Numbered from the stretch's first letter, positions 28,333 through 37,941 are shown. The stretch: DNA of 64,000 bases from Holdemanella porci (GCF_009696075.1 NZ_VUMR01000003.1:27471-91470), one strand, 5' to 3'. A program made the numbers and translations. The notes: generated from the sequence alone by a model not told the origin.

Positions 28333-31300
28333 TTGAAAGATACAATATTAAATAAATTACAGTCCAATCCAGTAGCTCAACAAATGCTTCAATTTGGCAA
28401 TAATATTGGTAACTTATTTCCAAATGAAGAAGCTTTATGTATGGCCAGTGCTTTTATGCAGGATAAACAAACACGAATTGTAGTTAAGAAAAATCGTTAT
28501 GAAGCGCAACAACTCTATCAAAGATTGAAACCACTTATTAATGATACATTATTATTTGTGATGGAAGAATCTTTGCGTGTACAAGCCATCGCTTCAAGTC
28601 CAGAAGATAAACAAGAACAACTCTATGTATTAACTCAGTTTGTGAAAGAAGATAAGCCACGTATTATTGTATGTAATACGGCGGCCTTTTTGCGTTACTT
28701 ACCCGATAAAGAATTATTTAAAAGTCTTTGTTTCAAATTTGAAGTAGATCAAGAAATTACGATTGCAGAATTGAAACAAAAACTAAATCGTGCCGGCTAT
28801 ACAAAGGTCAATTATGTAGATCGTCCATGTACATACGCAAGTCGTGGAGGAATTGTTGATGTATATTGCCTTGAATATGAACATCCAATTCGTATTGAAT
28901 TTTTTGATACAGTGATTGAATCCATTCGTTTATTTCACGAAGAAACTCAGCGAACAATTCAAACAATAGATTCAGTATTGATTAATCCAGCTACAGATTT
29001 ATTGTTTACAGATGATCAGATTGAATATCTTCAAAAAGAAATTGATTCTGAATTAGAAAAACAACAGGCAAAATTAATTCAAGATGATTATGACTTCTTA
29101 TTGGATTATATTGAAAAAGATAAGATTTCTATAGAAAATTATGATATTGATCCACATTTGTATATTTATTTTAGTTATTTAAATGCTAATAAATTAACTG
29201 ACTATGTCAATGGACACATTATTTTCTCAAGTCAGGAAGAAGTGGAAAGTGGATATAAAAAATTGAATGAAGAAACGATATCTTTTATTCAGGAAATGGT
29301 TGAATCCCATCAATATTTACCTAAGTATGGTATGTTCCATGACATATTTACATTTGAAAAAGAACATACGATTCAGATGTTCCATGATTTCTTAGATTTT
29401 AAACATCCAATCTTCTCAAAAATAGAGACATTAGAAAAATCAGATCAACCATTGATTCAAATTCTAGAAAATCTAAAAGGGGAAAATATCTATATTTCTT
29501 TGGATGAGGAACATACAAAAAAAGTGCAAGAAGCCTTAAAAGCTTATTCAATTCATAGGAATATCACATTTATTGAAGATGACTTTTATGAAGGATTTAC
29601 ATATGAAGATATTTCTGTTTATACACAACAGGAATTATTTCATCATCCTAGTCAAATTAAGCGTTATCAGAAAACATTTAAACAAGGTCAGATTTTACAG
29701 AATATTCTTGAACTAGAACCAAACGATTATGTTGTACATGAACAATATGGTATTGGTCAATATGTTGGAATTACAACGCGAAAAATAAAAGGAAAGACAT
29801 TAGATTATTTACATGTTTTATACAATGGAGGCGATGAATTATTTGTCCCATTATCACAATTTCAGTTGGTAAGAAAATACGTGTCCAAAGAAGGTGTGGG
29901 CATCAAATTATCGCAATTGGGTTCTAACAAATGGAAAAAGACGAAGGAAAAGGTTTCTAAAAAGGTTGAAGAAATTGCGTCTCGATTAGTTGAGTTATAT
30001 GCGAAGCGAAATGAAGATATTGGTTTTGCGTTCAGTAAAGATGATGATCTACAAAGAGAATTTGAAGAAGCCTTTGAATATGAGGCAACACCAGATCAAA
30101 TAAAAGCTACAGAAGAAATCAAACGAGAAATGGAAAAGCCAAAACCAATGGATCACTTATTATGTGGAGATGTAGGATTTGGTAAGACAGAAGTAGCTAT
30201 GCGTGCTGCATTCAAGGCTATTTCAAATAATAAACAAGTAGCTTTACTGTGCCCAACTACAATTTTATCTATGCAACATTATCAGACGTTTATAAAGCGT
30301 TTTGAAAATGTAGGTGCTAATATTCGCGTAGTGAATCGTTTTGTGCCAACAAAAGAAATGAGTCAGATTAAAAAAGAATTGGCGGACGGGCAAGTTGATA
30401 TTATTATTGGTACACATAAATTATTGAATAAATCTTTTCAATATAAAAGCTTAGGTTTATTGATTATTGATGAGGAGCAGCGATTTGGAGTTGAGCACAA
30501 AGAAAAAATTAAAGAGATGAAAAACACAATCGACGTTTTATCTTTAAGTGCAACACCAATTCCTAGAACTTTACAGATGTCTTTGATTGGGGTACGTACG
30601 ATTTCACAATTGAATACACCACCATTGCATCGTCATCCAATTCAAACGTATGTGATGGAAAACAAAAAGAGTGTCGTGAAAGAAATCATTCAAAGAGAAT
30701 TATCTCGTGGAGGACAAGTTTTTTATTTGTATAACCACGTATCGAATATCTATTCTGTAGCTAAAAATATTCAGAATATGTTCCCTGATGCCAAAGTAGC
30801 AGTGGCACATGGACGTATGGATAAGAACGATATTGAGCAGACGATGATTGATTTTGAACAAGAGAAATATCAAATTTTAGTTTGTACAACAATTATTGAA
30901 ACTGGACTAGATATTGCGAATGCGAATACGATGATCATTGATGATGCCGATCGTTTTGGATTGTCTCAACTTTATCAGATTCGAGGTCGTGTGGGGCGTC
31001 GTGAAAAAATCGCATATTGTTATTTATTGGTACAGCCACAAAAAGAATTAACAGAACAGGCACATAAAAGGTTAAAAGCCATTAAAGAATTTACATCTTT
31101 AGGCAGTGGATATAAAGTGGCTATGCGAGATTTAACAATTCGTGGAGCCGGAGACATGCTTGGGCCGCAACAAGCAGGATTTATTGATGATGTAGGATTG
31201 GATTTATACCTTGAAATGTTGGCAAGTGCCATTAAGAAAAAGCAAGGCAAGCCAATTGAGAATAAAAAGAATGATAAAGTGGCCCAAGTACAGTTATCGG

Positions 31301-31719
31301 GATATATTCCTAAACAATTCACAGATAATGATGGAGATAAATTGGAAATCTATCAACACATTAAGAAAACAGAGAGTCTTACCGAGTTGATTGAATATGA
31401 AAAACGTGTTGAAGACTTATTTGGTCATATTCCAAATGAAGTAAAACAATTGTTTGAACAGAAAAAACTGGATTTCTTTGTGAATCGAGAAGGTGTTGAA
31501 TCATTAAAAGAAACAGATGACGTCGTTACAATCACAATGAGTGCTGAATGGTCAAAGAATTGCGATGGTGTTAAATTGTTTGGTGCTATTAATGATATTA
31601 GTCGAAAGATCAATTTGAAATTAGAGAGTGGAAAAATTAAGATCATGATTTCTAAACGATTAAAGAAACATATTGAATTGTTGATACAGGTTATTGATAA
31701 ATTAGAAGGAGAGTTTTGA
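28333..31719 (+). CDS. mfd: Transcription-repair coupling factor Mfd
   Basis: Removes stalled RNA polymerase at DNA damage and recruits UvrA. The 1128 residues from the TTG at 28333 are preceded by AAGGTGG with good spacing; the GTG at 28324 is inside that site. The UvrB-homology region comes first. The polymerase-interaction domain (VVHEQYGIGQYVGI) is at about 470-540. The helicase motor has Walker A GDVGFGKTE, DEEQRFGVEHK and RGRVGRR. The C-terminal domain 7 follows. Confidence 0.97.
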   Translation: MKDTILNKLQSNPVAQQMLQFGNNIGNLFPNEEALCMASAFMQDKQTRIVVKKNRYEAQQLYQRLKPLINDTLLFVMEESLRVQAIASSPEDKQEQLYVLTQFVKEDKPRIIVCNTAAFLRYLPDKELFKSLCFKFEVDQEITIAELKQKLNRAGYTKVNYVDRPCTYASRGGIVDVYCLEYEHPIRIEFFDTVIESIRLFHEETQRTIQTIDSVLINPATDLLFTDDQIEYLQKEIDSELEKQQAKLIQDDYDFLLDYIEKDKISIENYDIDPHLYIYFSYLNANKLTDYVNGHIIFSSQEEVESGYKKLNEETISFIQEMVESHQYLPKYGMFHDIFTFEKEHTIQMFHDFLDFKHPIFSKIETLEKSDQPLIQILENLKGENIYISLDEEHTKKVQEALKAYSIHRNITFIEDDFYEGFTYEDISVYTQQELFHHPSQIKRYQKTFKQGQILQNILELEPNDYVVHEQYGIGQYVGITTRKIKGKTLDYLHVLYNGGDELFVPLSQFQLVRKYVSKEGVGIKLSQLGSNKWKKTKEKVSKKVEEIASRLVELYAKRNEDIGFAFSKDDDLQREFEEAFEYEATPDQIKATEEIKREMEKPKPMDHLLCGDVGFGKTEVAMRAAFKAISNNKQVALLCPTTILSMQHYQTFIKRFENVGANIRVVNRFVPTKEMSQIKKELADGQVDIIIGTHKLLNKSFQYKSLGLLIIDEEQRFGVEHKEKIKEMKNTIDVLSLSATPIPRTLQMSLIGVRTISQLNTPPLHRHPIQTYVMENKKSVVKEIIQRELSRGGQVFYLYNHVSNIYSVAKNIQNMFPDAKVAVAHGRMDKNDIEQTMIDFEQEKYQILVCTTIIETGLDIANANTMIIDDADRFGLSQLYQIRGRVGRREKIAYCYLLVQPQKELTEQAHKRLKAIKEFTSLGSGYKVAMRDLTIRGAGDMLGPQQAGFIDDVGLDLYLEMLASAIKKKQGKPIENKKNDKVAQVQLSGYIPKQFTDNDGDKLEIYQHIKKTESLTELIEYEKRVEDLFGHIPNEVKQLFEQKKLDFFVNREGVESLKETDDVVTITMSAEWSKNCDGVKLFGAINDISRKINLKLESGKIKIMISKRLKKHIELLIQVIDKLEGEF

Positions 31720-31988
31720 TGCGATTAGATAAATATTTAAAAACAGCACGAATCTTAAAAAGAAGAGAAGCTGCTAAAGAATTAGCTTTACAAGGACGTA
31801 TCTGGGTCAATGATCGAGTGGCAAAACCGAGTACAGAATTAAAAATAGGAGATACAATACGTATTCGTTTTGGAGCAAGACTTCTTGAAATTCGTGTATT
31901 AGATATTCAAAAACAAGTTTCGAAACAAAATGCCCAACTGTTGTTTGAAATTATACACGAAGAAAGAATCGAAGATGAACAAGCTTAA
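31719..31988 (+). CDS. rqcP: S4-domain RNA-binding protein RqcP (YabO/Hsp15 type)
   Basis: Takes part in ribosome quality control by helping poly-alanine tailing of stalled chains on 50S subunits. 89 residues with an S4 domain (MRLDKYLKTARILKRREAAKELALQGRIWVNDR). The start ATG overlaps the mfd stop (TGATG). In Bacillus several sporulation genes lie between mfd and this gene; here there are none. Confidence 0.9.
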   Translation: MRLDKYLKTARILKRREAAKELALQGRIWVNDRVAKPSTELKIGDTIRIRFGARLLEIRVLDIQKQVSKQNAQLLFEIIHEERIEDEQA

Positions 31989-32394
31989 TGTTGTGTGTGG
32001 AGCTCTTGTGATTGATGGAAAAGTGATGATTGCCCAAAGAAATTATGGTTCAAGCAAAGGTTTCTTTGAATTTCCTGGTGGAAAAGTTGAGAAAAGTGAA
32101 ACAAAAGAAGAGGCATTAATTCGGGAATGGAAAGAAGAATGTGATATTGACATTTACAATGTGCAATATTTAGCTTCTAGCGTGGATTATCAAGATGGAT
32201 ATGAAATTCACTTAACTTGTTTCACATGTACTTCTAATGAAAAACCAACAAAATTAAGTGTGCATTCAGAATATATTTGGACAACTCCAAATCATATATA
32301 TGACTATAACTTCTTTAAATCTGATAAAATGCTTGTAGAAGCATTAAAGGGGGTATGGCCATGTTTAACAAAACCAATGAAACCAAAGTATTAA
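31975..32394 (+). CDS. Nudix hydrolase (MutT-like)
   Basis: Nudix enzymes hydrolyse nucleoside diphosphate-X substrates; this group includes 8-oxo-dGTP and CTP pyrophosphatases. 139 residues from the ATG at 31975, inside the rqcP 3' end. The Nudix box fits fully: GGKVEKSETKEEALIREWKEE with the catalytic REWKEE. The opening NVVCGALVIDGKVMIAQRNYG is typical of MutT. The exact substrate is unknown. Confidence 0.88.
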   Translation: MNKLNVVCGALVIDGKVMIAQRNYGSSKGFFEFPGGKVEKSETKEEALIREWKEECDIDIYNVQYLASSVDYQDGYEIHLTCFTCTSNEKPTKLSVHSEYIWTTPNHIYDYNFFKSDKMLVEALKGVWPCLTKPMKPKY

Positions 32395-33560
32395 GAGATC
32401 CTGTGCATGGATATATTCATGTGAAGTATCAAGTGATATGGGATTGCATCAACGCAAAAGAATTTCAAAGATTGCATCGCATTCATCAATTGGGTGGGGA
32501 TTTTCAAATCTATCATACGGCGGAGCATTCCCGCTTTTCTCATAGTTTAGGTGTATATGAAATCACAAGGCGAATGTGTGAAGAAGTGGATTCAATTGCG
32601 GCTACTTTAAGTGAATATGAAAAAATTCAGGTTTTATGTGCTGCTCTGTTGCATGATTTAGGACATGGACCATTTTCTCACTTCTTTGAAACACTTCACA
32701 AGAAACATCATGAACAAATGACTTGTGATTTAATTTTGGATCCAGAAACAGAAATTCATAAAGCACTTATTAAAGAGGATGAGGCTCTTCCGCAAAATAT
32801 TGTGTTGATTCTAACACATCAACATGCAAAACCAATGATGTATCAAATGATTAGTTCACAACTGGATGCGGATCGAATGGATTATCTATTAAGAGATGCC
32901 TACGAAACAGGTACAAGCTATGGAAATTTTGATTTGGAAAGAATCTTACGTACTTTACGAGTAAAAAATGATTCCCTATGTGTGAAAATGAGTGGAATGC
33001 ACAGTATTGAAGACTATATTATGGCAAGATACCACATGTATTGGCAGGTTTACCTTCATCCAGATGCCAAATCATATGAAATTATGATTCAACAATTCTT
33101 TAAACGATATGCACAAGTACGAAACATAGAAGTATTTGAACCATTATTGAATGGCGAGTTATCGAATAAGGATTTTTATTTAATGGATGAACATCGAATG
33201 TTCTATGGTTTTCAACAAGCTCTAGGATGTGAAGATGAAATTCTAAAGGATTTCGCAAATCGAATTTTGAATCGTCATTTATTTGAGTGGATAGAAGATC
33301 CAAGTCACCAACAAATTCAAGAAATCAAGAATAAATTGGTGGCCTCCGGATATGACTTAGATTATTACTATTATGAAGCTATTTCACATTCTAAAGCATA
33401 TTTGCCTTATACAGAAAATGATGAGAATCAAATAATATGGATGTTAGATTCTAAAAAAGAACGGGTATCTTTATCGAGTTGTTCACAGATTGTTAAGGCA
33501 TTATTAAAAATGAAAAATCAAACAAATAAGCGTATTTATTTTCCAAAAGAAATACTTTAA
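32355..33560 (+). CDS. HD-domain phosphohydrolase (YwfO/dGTPase-like)
   Basis: Metal-dependent phosphohydrolase of the dNTPase-like HD group. 401 residues. The metal site residues are in QLGGDFQIYHTAEHSRFSHSLG, the HD pair in CAALLHDLGHGPFSH, and the later Asp in SSQLDADRMDYLLRDAYETG. The ATG at 32355 or 32361 (GGGGG just upstream) overlaps the nudix gene by about 40 bases, so the two are translated as one unit. The substrate is not determined. Confidence 0.9.
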   Translation: MAMFNKTNETKVLRDPVHGYIHVKYQVIWDCINAKEFQRLHRIHQLGGDFQIYHTAEHSRFSHSLGVYEITRRMCEEVDSIAATLSEYEKIQVLCAALLHDLGHGPFSHFFETLHKKHHEQMTCDLILDPETEIHKALIKEDEALPQNIVLILTHQHAKPMMYQMISSQLDADRMDYLLRDAYETGTSYGNFDLERILRTLRVKNDSLCVKMSGMHSIEDYIMARYHMYWQVYLHPDAKSYEIMIQQFFKRYAQVRNIEVFEPLLNGELSNKDFYLMDEHRMFYGFQQALGCEDEILKDFANRILNRHLFEWIEDPSHQQIQEIKNKLVASGYDLDYYYYEAISHSKAYLPYTENDENQIIWMLDSKKERVSLSSCSQIVKALLKMKNQTNKRIYFPKEIL

Positions 33561-33567
33561 AAACAAC

Positions 33568-33594
33568 GGTAACATATGATGTGTTACCATTTTC
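33568..33594 (+). terminator. Terminator of the pth-to-HD operon
   Basis: GGTAACA (33568-33574) pairs with TGTTACC (33582-33588), followed by ATTTT. The T tract is weak. Confidence 0.55.
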
Positions 33595-33691
33595 ACTTGT
33601 GAAAAAAGAGTGTAATTTTATAAAAAAAAGAAAATTTTAGATTAATTTTGGTATATTTTCATTAAATTGTTATGTTTTTTAATAAATTTTC

Positions 33692-33719
33692 TTGCAAAAA
33701 AATCAGAGTGTGATATTAT
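33692..33719 (+). promoter_or_regulatory. Promoter of ywiB-argS
   Basis: TTGCAA (33692-33697), a 16-base spacer, TATTAT (33714-33719). The start codon of the next gene is only 9 bases downstream, implying a leaderless or nearly leaderless transcript. Confidence 0.55.
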
Positions 33720-33728
33720 GCACTAGCT

Positions 33729-34115
33729 ATGACAAATCATGTACATTTATTTGATAAAATTTCGAATCAAACATTGTATAAAGGAGAGGCTAAGATTGAC
33801 TTTTCTGGTAATGAAGGTCTATTAGTTTCTTTTAATAATGATACACATCATTTCGAATGGAGAATTTGGAAAAAAGGATTGGTAATTCGTAGTGAATCGG
33901 ATATTATTGTGAATTTGACATTACGTTTAAATAGTCAAACAAAAGGTCACATAGAAACTGAATTTGGAAAAATAGATTTAGATTGTCATACAAGTCATTA
34001 TGATGTAGATGAAAATTGTGTAGAAGTTAAATACAGTCTTATACAAGGGAATGAAAAACAAGAATTTCACTTTGTACTATATATAAATAAGGAGGATACA
34101 TATGCAGTCAATTGA
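33729..34115 (+). CDS. ywiB: DUF1934 family protein (YwiB-like)
   Basis: 128 residues, a small beta-barrel protein of unknown function conserved next to argS in Bacillota. Features include strand-rich text (FHFVLYINK, HFEWRIWKKGLVIRS, HIETEFGKIDLDCHT). No ribosome site is visible before the ATG at 33729. It overlaps the argS start by 14 bases, and its end contains the argS ribosome site AAGGAGG. Confidence 0.8.
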   Translation: MTNHVHLFDKISNQTLYKGEAKIDFSGNEGLLVSFNNDTHHFEWRIWKKGLVIRSESDIIVNLTLRLNSQTKGHIETEFGKIDLDCHTSHYDVDENCVEVKYSLIQGNEKQEFHFVLYINKEDTYAVN

Positions 34116-35736
34116 AGTTGAATTAAAGCAGGCCATTCAAAATGCAGTAAAAAAAGCATTTGATTTAGATTTAGATGTACAAAACATTGTGGTTGAAACA
34201 CCAAAAAATAAAGATCACGGCGATTTCTCAAGTAATGTTGCGATGCAATTAACTCGTCAATTACACCAGAATCCAAGAATGATTGCACAAAGTATATTAG
34301 ATGCATTCTCATTGGAAATGGTTTCTAACGTAGAAATTGCAGGACCTGGCTTCTTAAACTTTACATTATCAAAAGACCGTTTTAGTACAGTTATTTCTGA
34401 AGTGTTGGCTCAGAAAGAAAACTATGGACAACAGCCAGCTAACGGCATTAAAGTGGATTTGGAATATGTTAGTGCCAATCCAACTGGATCATTACACTTA
34501 GGACATGCTCGTGGAGCTGCATGGGGAGATAGTTGTGCTCGTATCATGAAAAAAGCTGGATACGATGTAACTCGTGAATACTATGTGAATGATGCTGGTA
34601 ATCAGATCACAAACCTAGCATTATCATTAAATGCTCGTTATCGTCAGGCACAAGGAATTCCAACTGAAATTGGTCAGGACGGATACATGGGTAAGGATGT
34701 TGAAGAAAAAGGATATGAATTGGCGAAAGAATATCCACAAACATACTTAGAACCAACAGAAGAGAATTTGAAATTCTTCAAAAAAGAAGGAATCAAATTT
34801 GAATTAGATAAAATTAGAAAAGACTTAGATCGTTATCGTGTACACTTTGATGTTTGGTCAAGTGAACAAAGCATTCGTGATGCTGGTAAAGTAGAAGCAG
34901 CTATCAATGAATTAAACGAAAAAGGATATGTATACGAAAAAGATGGAGCATTGTGGTTTGAAACTACAAAATTTGGAGATGACAAAGATCGCGTTTTAAG
35001 AAAACAAGATGGTTCATTAACATATTTAGTTCCAGATATCGCATATCACAACGATAAATGTCAACGTGGATTTGACATGTTGGTTGACTTTTTTGGAGCG
35101 GATCACCATGGATATATTCCTCGTTTAAAAGCAAGCATGACAGCATTAGGAAATGATGCGGATAAATTGCATGTTGATATTATCCAGATGGTTCGTTTAG
35201 TATCAAACGGTGAAGAAATGAAGATGTCAAAACGTTTAGGAAACGCAACAACAATTAATGAACTATGCGAAAAAGTAGGTGTTGATGCAGCTCGTTATTT
35301 CTTTGTACAACGTGCATTGGATTCACATTTAGATTTCGATATTGAATTGGCAACTAAGAAATCAAATGAAAACCCCGTTTACTATGCACAATATGCTCAT
35401 GCTCGTATGTGTTCTATTCAAAAACAGGCACAGGATATTGAATTGGCAACAAGTTTTGAAGATTTGACAAACGAAAAAGAAATTGAATTAATGAAGTCTT
35501 TACAAGAATTCAATAAAGTAATCGTTGAAACTGCTCAATCTCGTCAAGTTCACAAAATGTGTCACTATATTCAAAATTTAGCTAGTAAGTTCCACAGTTT
35601 CTATAACGCATGTAAAGTAGTAGATCGTGATAATTTAGAACTAAGCGCACAACGTCTAGCCTTAGTAAAGGCAACACAAATTGTTTTGGCAAACGCATTA
35701 GAATGTATTGGTGTTGAAGCCGTTGAATCAATGTAA
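34102..35736 (+). CDS. argS: Arginine--tRNA ligase
   Basis: Charges tRNA-Arg. The 544-residue class I synthetase has the N-terminal additional domain (1-100), the HIGH-type motif HLGHAR in NPTGSLHLGHARGA, the KMSKS-type motif MKMSKRLGN and the anticodon-binding C-terminus. AAGGAGG lies 6 bases before the ATG. Followed by rpoE, the order known from Bacillus. Confidence 0.98.
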   Translation: MQSIEVELKQAIQNAVKKAFDLDLDVQNIVVETPKNKDHGDFSSNVAMQLTRQLHQNPRMIAQSILDAFSLEMVSNVEIAGPGFLNFTLSKDRFSTVISEVLAQKENYGQQPANGIKVDLEYVSANPTGSLHLGHARGAAWGDSCARIMKKAGYDVTREYYVNDAGNQITNLALSLNARYRQAQGIPTEIGQDGYMGKDVEEKGYELAKEYPQTYLEPTEENLKFFKKEGIKFELDKIRKDLDRYRVHFDVWSSEQSIRDAGKVEAAINELNEKGYVYEKDGALWFETTKFGDDKDRVLRKQDGSLTYLVPDIAYHNDKCQRGFDMLVDFFGADHHGYIPRLKASMTALGNDADKLHVDIIQMVRLVSNGEEMKMSKRLGNATTINELCEKVGVDAARYFFVQRALDSHLDFDIELATKKSNENPVYYAQYAHARMCSIQKQAQDIELATSFEDLTNEKEIELMKSLQEFNKVIVETAQSRQVHKMCHYIQNLASKFHSFYNACKVVDRDNLELSAQRLALVKATQIVLANALECIGVEAVESM

Positions 35737-35761
35737 GTATTAAGAGGAGTTTTATTGAATT

Positions 35762-36109
35762 ATGAAAAAGTCTATGATTGAAGTTGCATATCAAGTATTG
35801 ACAAATAATAATGGATCTATGCCTTTTGTTGATCTTTGGAAAGATGTAAGTCAGGAGATGGGGTTTAATCAAACGCAGTTTGAAGATAATATTGCTCAAT
35901 TTTATACAGATTTATCTTTAGACGGACGTTTCTTGAACATGTCACAAAATACTTGGGATTTGCGTTCACGTCACACGTATTCAGAAAGTGTTATGGATAC
36001 AGATTCTATCGCAATCGATGAAGATGATGAGGATGAAGAAGATTCAGAATTGATTGAAGATGAATTAGACGAAGTAGAAAAAGAAATGGACGAAGAAGAA
36101 AACGAATAA
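35762..36109 (+). CDS. rpoE: RNA polymerase delta subunit
   Basis: Gram-positive-specific polymerase subunit that raises specificity and recycling. 115 residues. The N-terminal HARE-HTH domain spans about 1-75 (SMIEVAYQVLTNNNGSMPFVDLWKDV ... LDGRFLNMSQNTWDLR), followed by a strongly acidic disordered tail (about 88-115, Asp and Glu repeats). Confidence 0.93.
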   Translation: MKKSMIEVAYQVLTNNNGSMPFVDLWKDVSQEMGFNQTQFEDNIAQFYTDLSLDGRFLNMSQNTWDLRSRHTYSESVMDTDSIAIDEDDEDEEDSELIEDELDEVEKEMDEEENE

Positions 36110-36172
36110 AAAGCGCTCTTTTCACAATAAATTCACATTGAATTGTTAGAATTAAAGTGGAAAGGAGAAGGA

Positions 36173-36229
36173 ATGCAAGAAAATCTGCGTCATGCAGATT
36201 TTTTTTCTATGAAAAATTTGATAAACTAG
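36173..36229 (+). CDS. Possible 18-residue leader peptide
   Basis: ATG at 36173 preceded by AAAGGAG with 5 bases between. It encodes MQENLRHADFFSMKNLIN and stops at 36229. The coding sequence spans the terminator at 36179-36207, an arrangement that would let translation prevent hairpin formation. It could also be a chance ORF over the rpoE terminator. No runs of one amino acid are present. Confidence 0.35.
   Translation: MQENLRHADFFSMKNLIN
36179..36207 (+). terminator. Terminator between rpoE and the teichoic-acid exporter
   Basis: AAATCTGC (36181-36188) pairs with GCAGATTT (36194-36201) around GTCAT, followed by a run of T ending at about 36206. Confidence 0.85.
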
Positions 36230-36252
36230 AAGTTGTTAAGGAGAATTTTTAT

Positions 36253-37083
36253 ATGTTTAAAAGCATTTCATATGTTATAAAAGAGAATTTTTCAAATGTT
36301 TATCGTATTTTCTGTATCGCAAAATATGAATTGTTGTCAGATATGAGAGATTCAAAATTTGGTATTTTTTGGAACTTTGCCTCTCCCGCTATCCAAGTTT
36401 TCACATATTGGCTAGTGTTTGGTATTGCCTGGGGAAGAAAAGCGCAGACATACAGAGGCATCACTGTAGAATATTTACCATGGCTTGTTGTGGCATTTAG
36501 TGTATGGTGGTATATCCGTCCATGCATTGTAGATGGGTGTTCTGCGGTATTCTCAAAAACAAATGTCATCACAAGAATGAAGTTTCCTGTATCTGTTTTA
36601 CCGGCAACCGTTTGTTTAAAAGAATTGTTTAATCACTTTGTGATGTTGATTATCACATTTGTCACTTTAATTTTAAGTGGGTGGTATCCAAATCTAAATT
36701 GGTTATGGATCATCTATTATATGTTCTGTGCATTTATGCTTGGAGAAGCGATTTCACTTGTATTATCTGTACTTACTATGTTGTGGCGTGATGTAAAGAA
36801 ATTTATTTCTTCAATCATGCGCATGTTGATGTATTTTTCTCCAATCTTATGGGATTGTCATTTTAAACCAGATGTTCCATTTGCGAGTATTCTAAATAAG
36901 CTTGTAAAGGTAAATCCAGTTTATTATATTATTCAAGGATATAGAGATGCTGTATTCTATGGAAGAAATGTTTTTGATCATCCTGCAATTACACTTTATT
37001 TCTGGTGTTTAGTTTTTGCGATTTTTGCGCTAGGATGCTTTTTAATGTATACCTTCAAAAAGAAATTCATTGATATGATTTAA
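36253..37083 (+). CDS. tagG: Teichoic acid/polysaccharide ABC exporter permease (TagG-like)
   Basis: Membrane half of the exporter that flips lipid-linked teichoic acid. 276 residues from the ATG at 36253 (AAGGAG upstream); the earlier in-frame starts would run through the terminator. ABC-2-type permease with six membrane segments, the amphipathic N-terminus and conserved WNFASPAIQVFTYWLVFGIAW and SPILWD. Directly upstream of its ATPase. Confidence 0.88.
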   Translation: MFKSISYVIKENFSNVYRIFCIAKYELLSDMRDSKFGIFWNFASPAIQVFTYWLVFGIAWGRKAQTYRGITVEYLPWLVVAFSVWWYIRPCIVDGCSAVFSKTNVITRMKFPVSVLPATVCLKELFNHFVMLIITFVTLILSGWYPNLNWLWIIYYMFCAFMLGEAISLVLSVLTMLWRDVKKFISSIMRMLMYFSPILWDCHFKPDVPFASILNKLVKVNPVYYIIQGYRDAVFYGRNVFDHPAITLYFWCLVFAIFALGCFLMYTFKKKFIDMI

Positions 37084-37093
37084 GGAGGCTTTT

Positions 37094-37912
37094 ATGTCTA
37101 AAGAAGAATATGCTGTTGAAGTCGAAAATATTTCAAAAATCTATACTTTAAGAAATAAAAACAATCAATATAAAACAGATAAAAAAGAGTTCTATGCCTT
37201 AAAAGATGTATCTTTCAAAGTGAAAAAAGGTGATGTTGTTGGAATTTTGGGAACCAATGGTTCTGGTAAATCAACTTTATCTTTATTGTTGTCAGGAATT
37301 TCTGAAATCAATAGTGGTACGATGAAAATTAATGGAGAACAAGCATTGATTGCTATTAACACAGGATTGAACCAACAATTAACAGGACTAGAAAACATCA
37401 ACGTTAAAGGAGCTTTGATGGGGTTAAGAAAGAAACGTATCCAGGAAATCACGAATGATGTCATTGATTTTGCAGAATTGGGTGATTTCTTATATCAACC
37501 AGTTAAAAAATATTCCTCAGGTATGAAATCACGTTTAGGCTTCTCTATTTCACTCGCATTAAATCCAGATATCTTTATTGTTGATGAAGCATTAAGTGTT
37601 GGTGATAAAGGTTTTGCGAAGAAATGTATGAAACGAATGATGAAATTAAGAGATGAAGAAGGAAAAACAATCTTCTTTATTTCTCACTCGTTAAGTCAGG
37701 TTCGTGAATTCTGTAAAACAGGCATGTGGATCGAAGGTGGGCAACTTGTTGAAATGGGAGATATTGACAAGGTTTGTGATGATTATTCGGTTTATGTGGA
37801 TAAGTTAGAGGCTATGAGTAAAAAAGAAAAGAAAAAATTCTTGGATGAAAAATTTGAGAAGCGATTATTACCTAAAAAAGAAAAGAAGGGCATCGCAAAA
37901 TTATTTGGTTAA
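37094..37912 (+). CDS. tagH: Teichoic acid/polysaccharide ABC exporter ATPase (TagH-like)
   Basis: ATPase partner of the preceding permease. 272 residues with Walker A GTNGSGKST, signature YSSGMKSRLGFS, Walker B IFIVDEALSVGD and switch His in FISHSL. The C-terminus is short and charged (KKEKKKFLDEKFEKRLLPKKEKKG), without the large extracellular SH3-type extension of Bacillus TagH. AAGGAGG precedes the start. Confidence 0.9.
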   Translation: MSKEEYAVEVENISKIYTLRNKNNQYKTDKKEFYALKDVSFKVKKGDVVGILGTNGSGKSTLSLLLSGISEINSGTMKINGEQALIAINTGLNQQLTGLENINVKGALMGLRKKRIQEITNDVIDFAELGDFLYQPVKKYSSGMKSRLGFSISLALNPDIFIVDEALSVGDKGFAKKCMKRMMKLRDEEGKTIFFISHSLSQVREFCKTGMWIEGGQLVEMGDIDKVCDDYSVYVDKLEAMSKKEKKKFLDEKFEKRLLPKKEKKGIAKLFG

Positions 37913-37914
37913 TA

Positions 37915-37941
37915 AAGGAGTTTTAGTGACTCCTTTTCAAT
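37915..37941 (+). terminator. Terminator after tagH-like gene
   Basis: AAAGGAGT pairs with ACTCCTTT around TTTAGTG, followed by TT. Confidence 0.55.

Noticed and set aside
36157..36252. N-terminal extension of the tagG-like protein
   Set aside because: The extension would run through an intrinsic terminator. The ATG at 36253 has AAGGAG and gives the normal TagG length.
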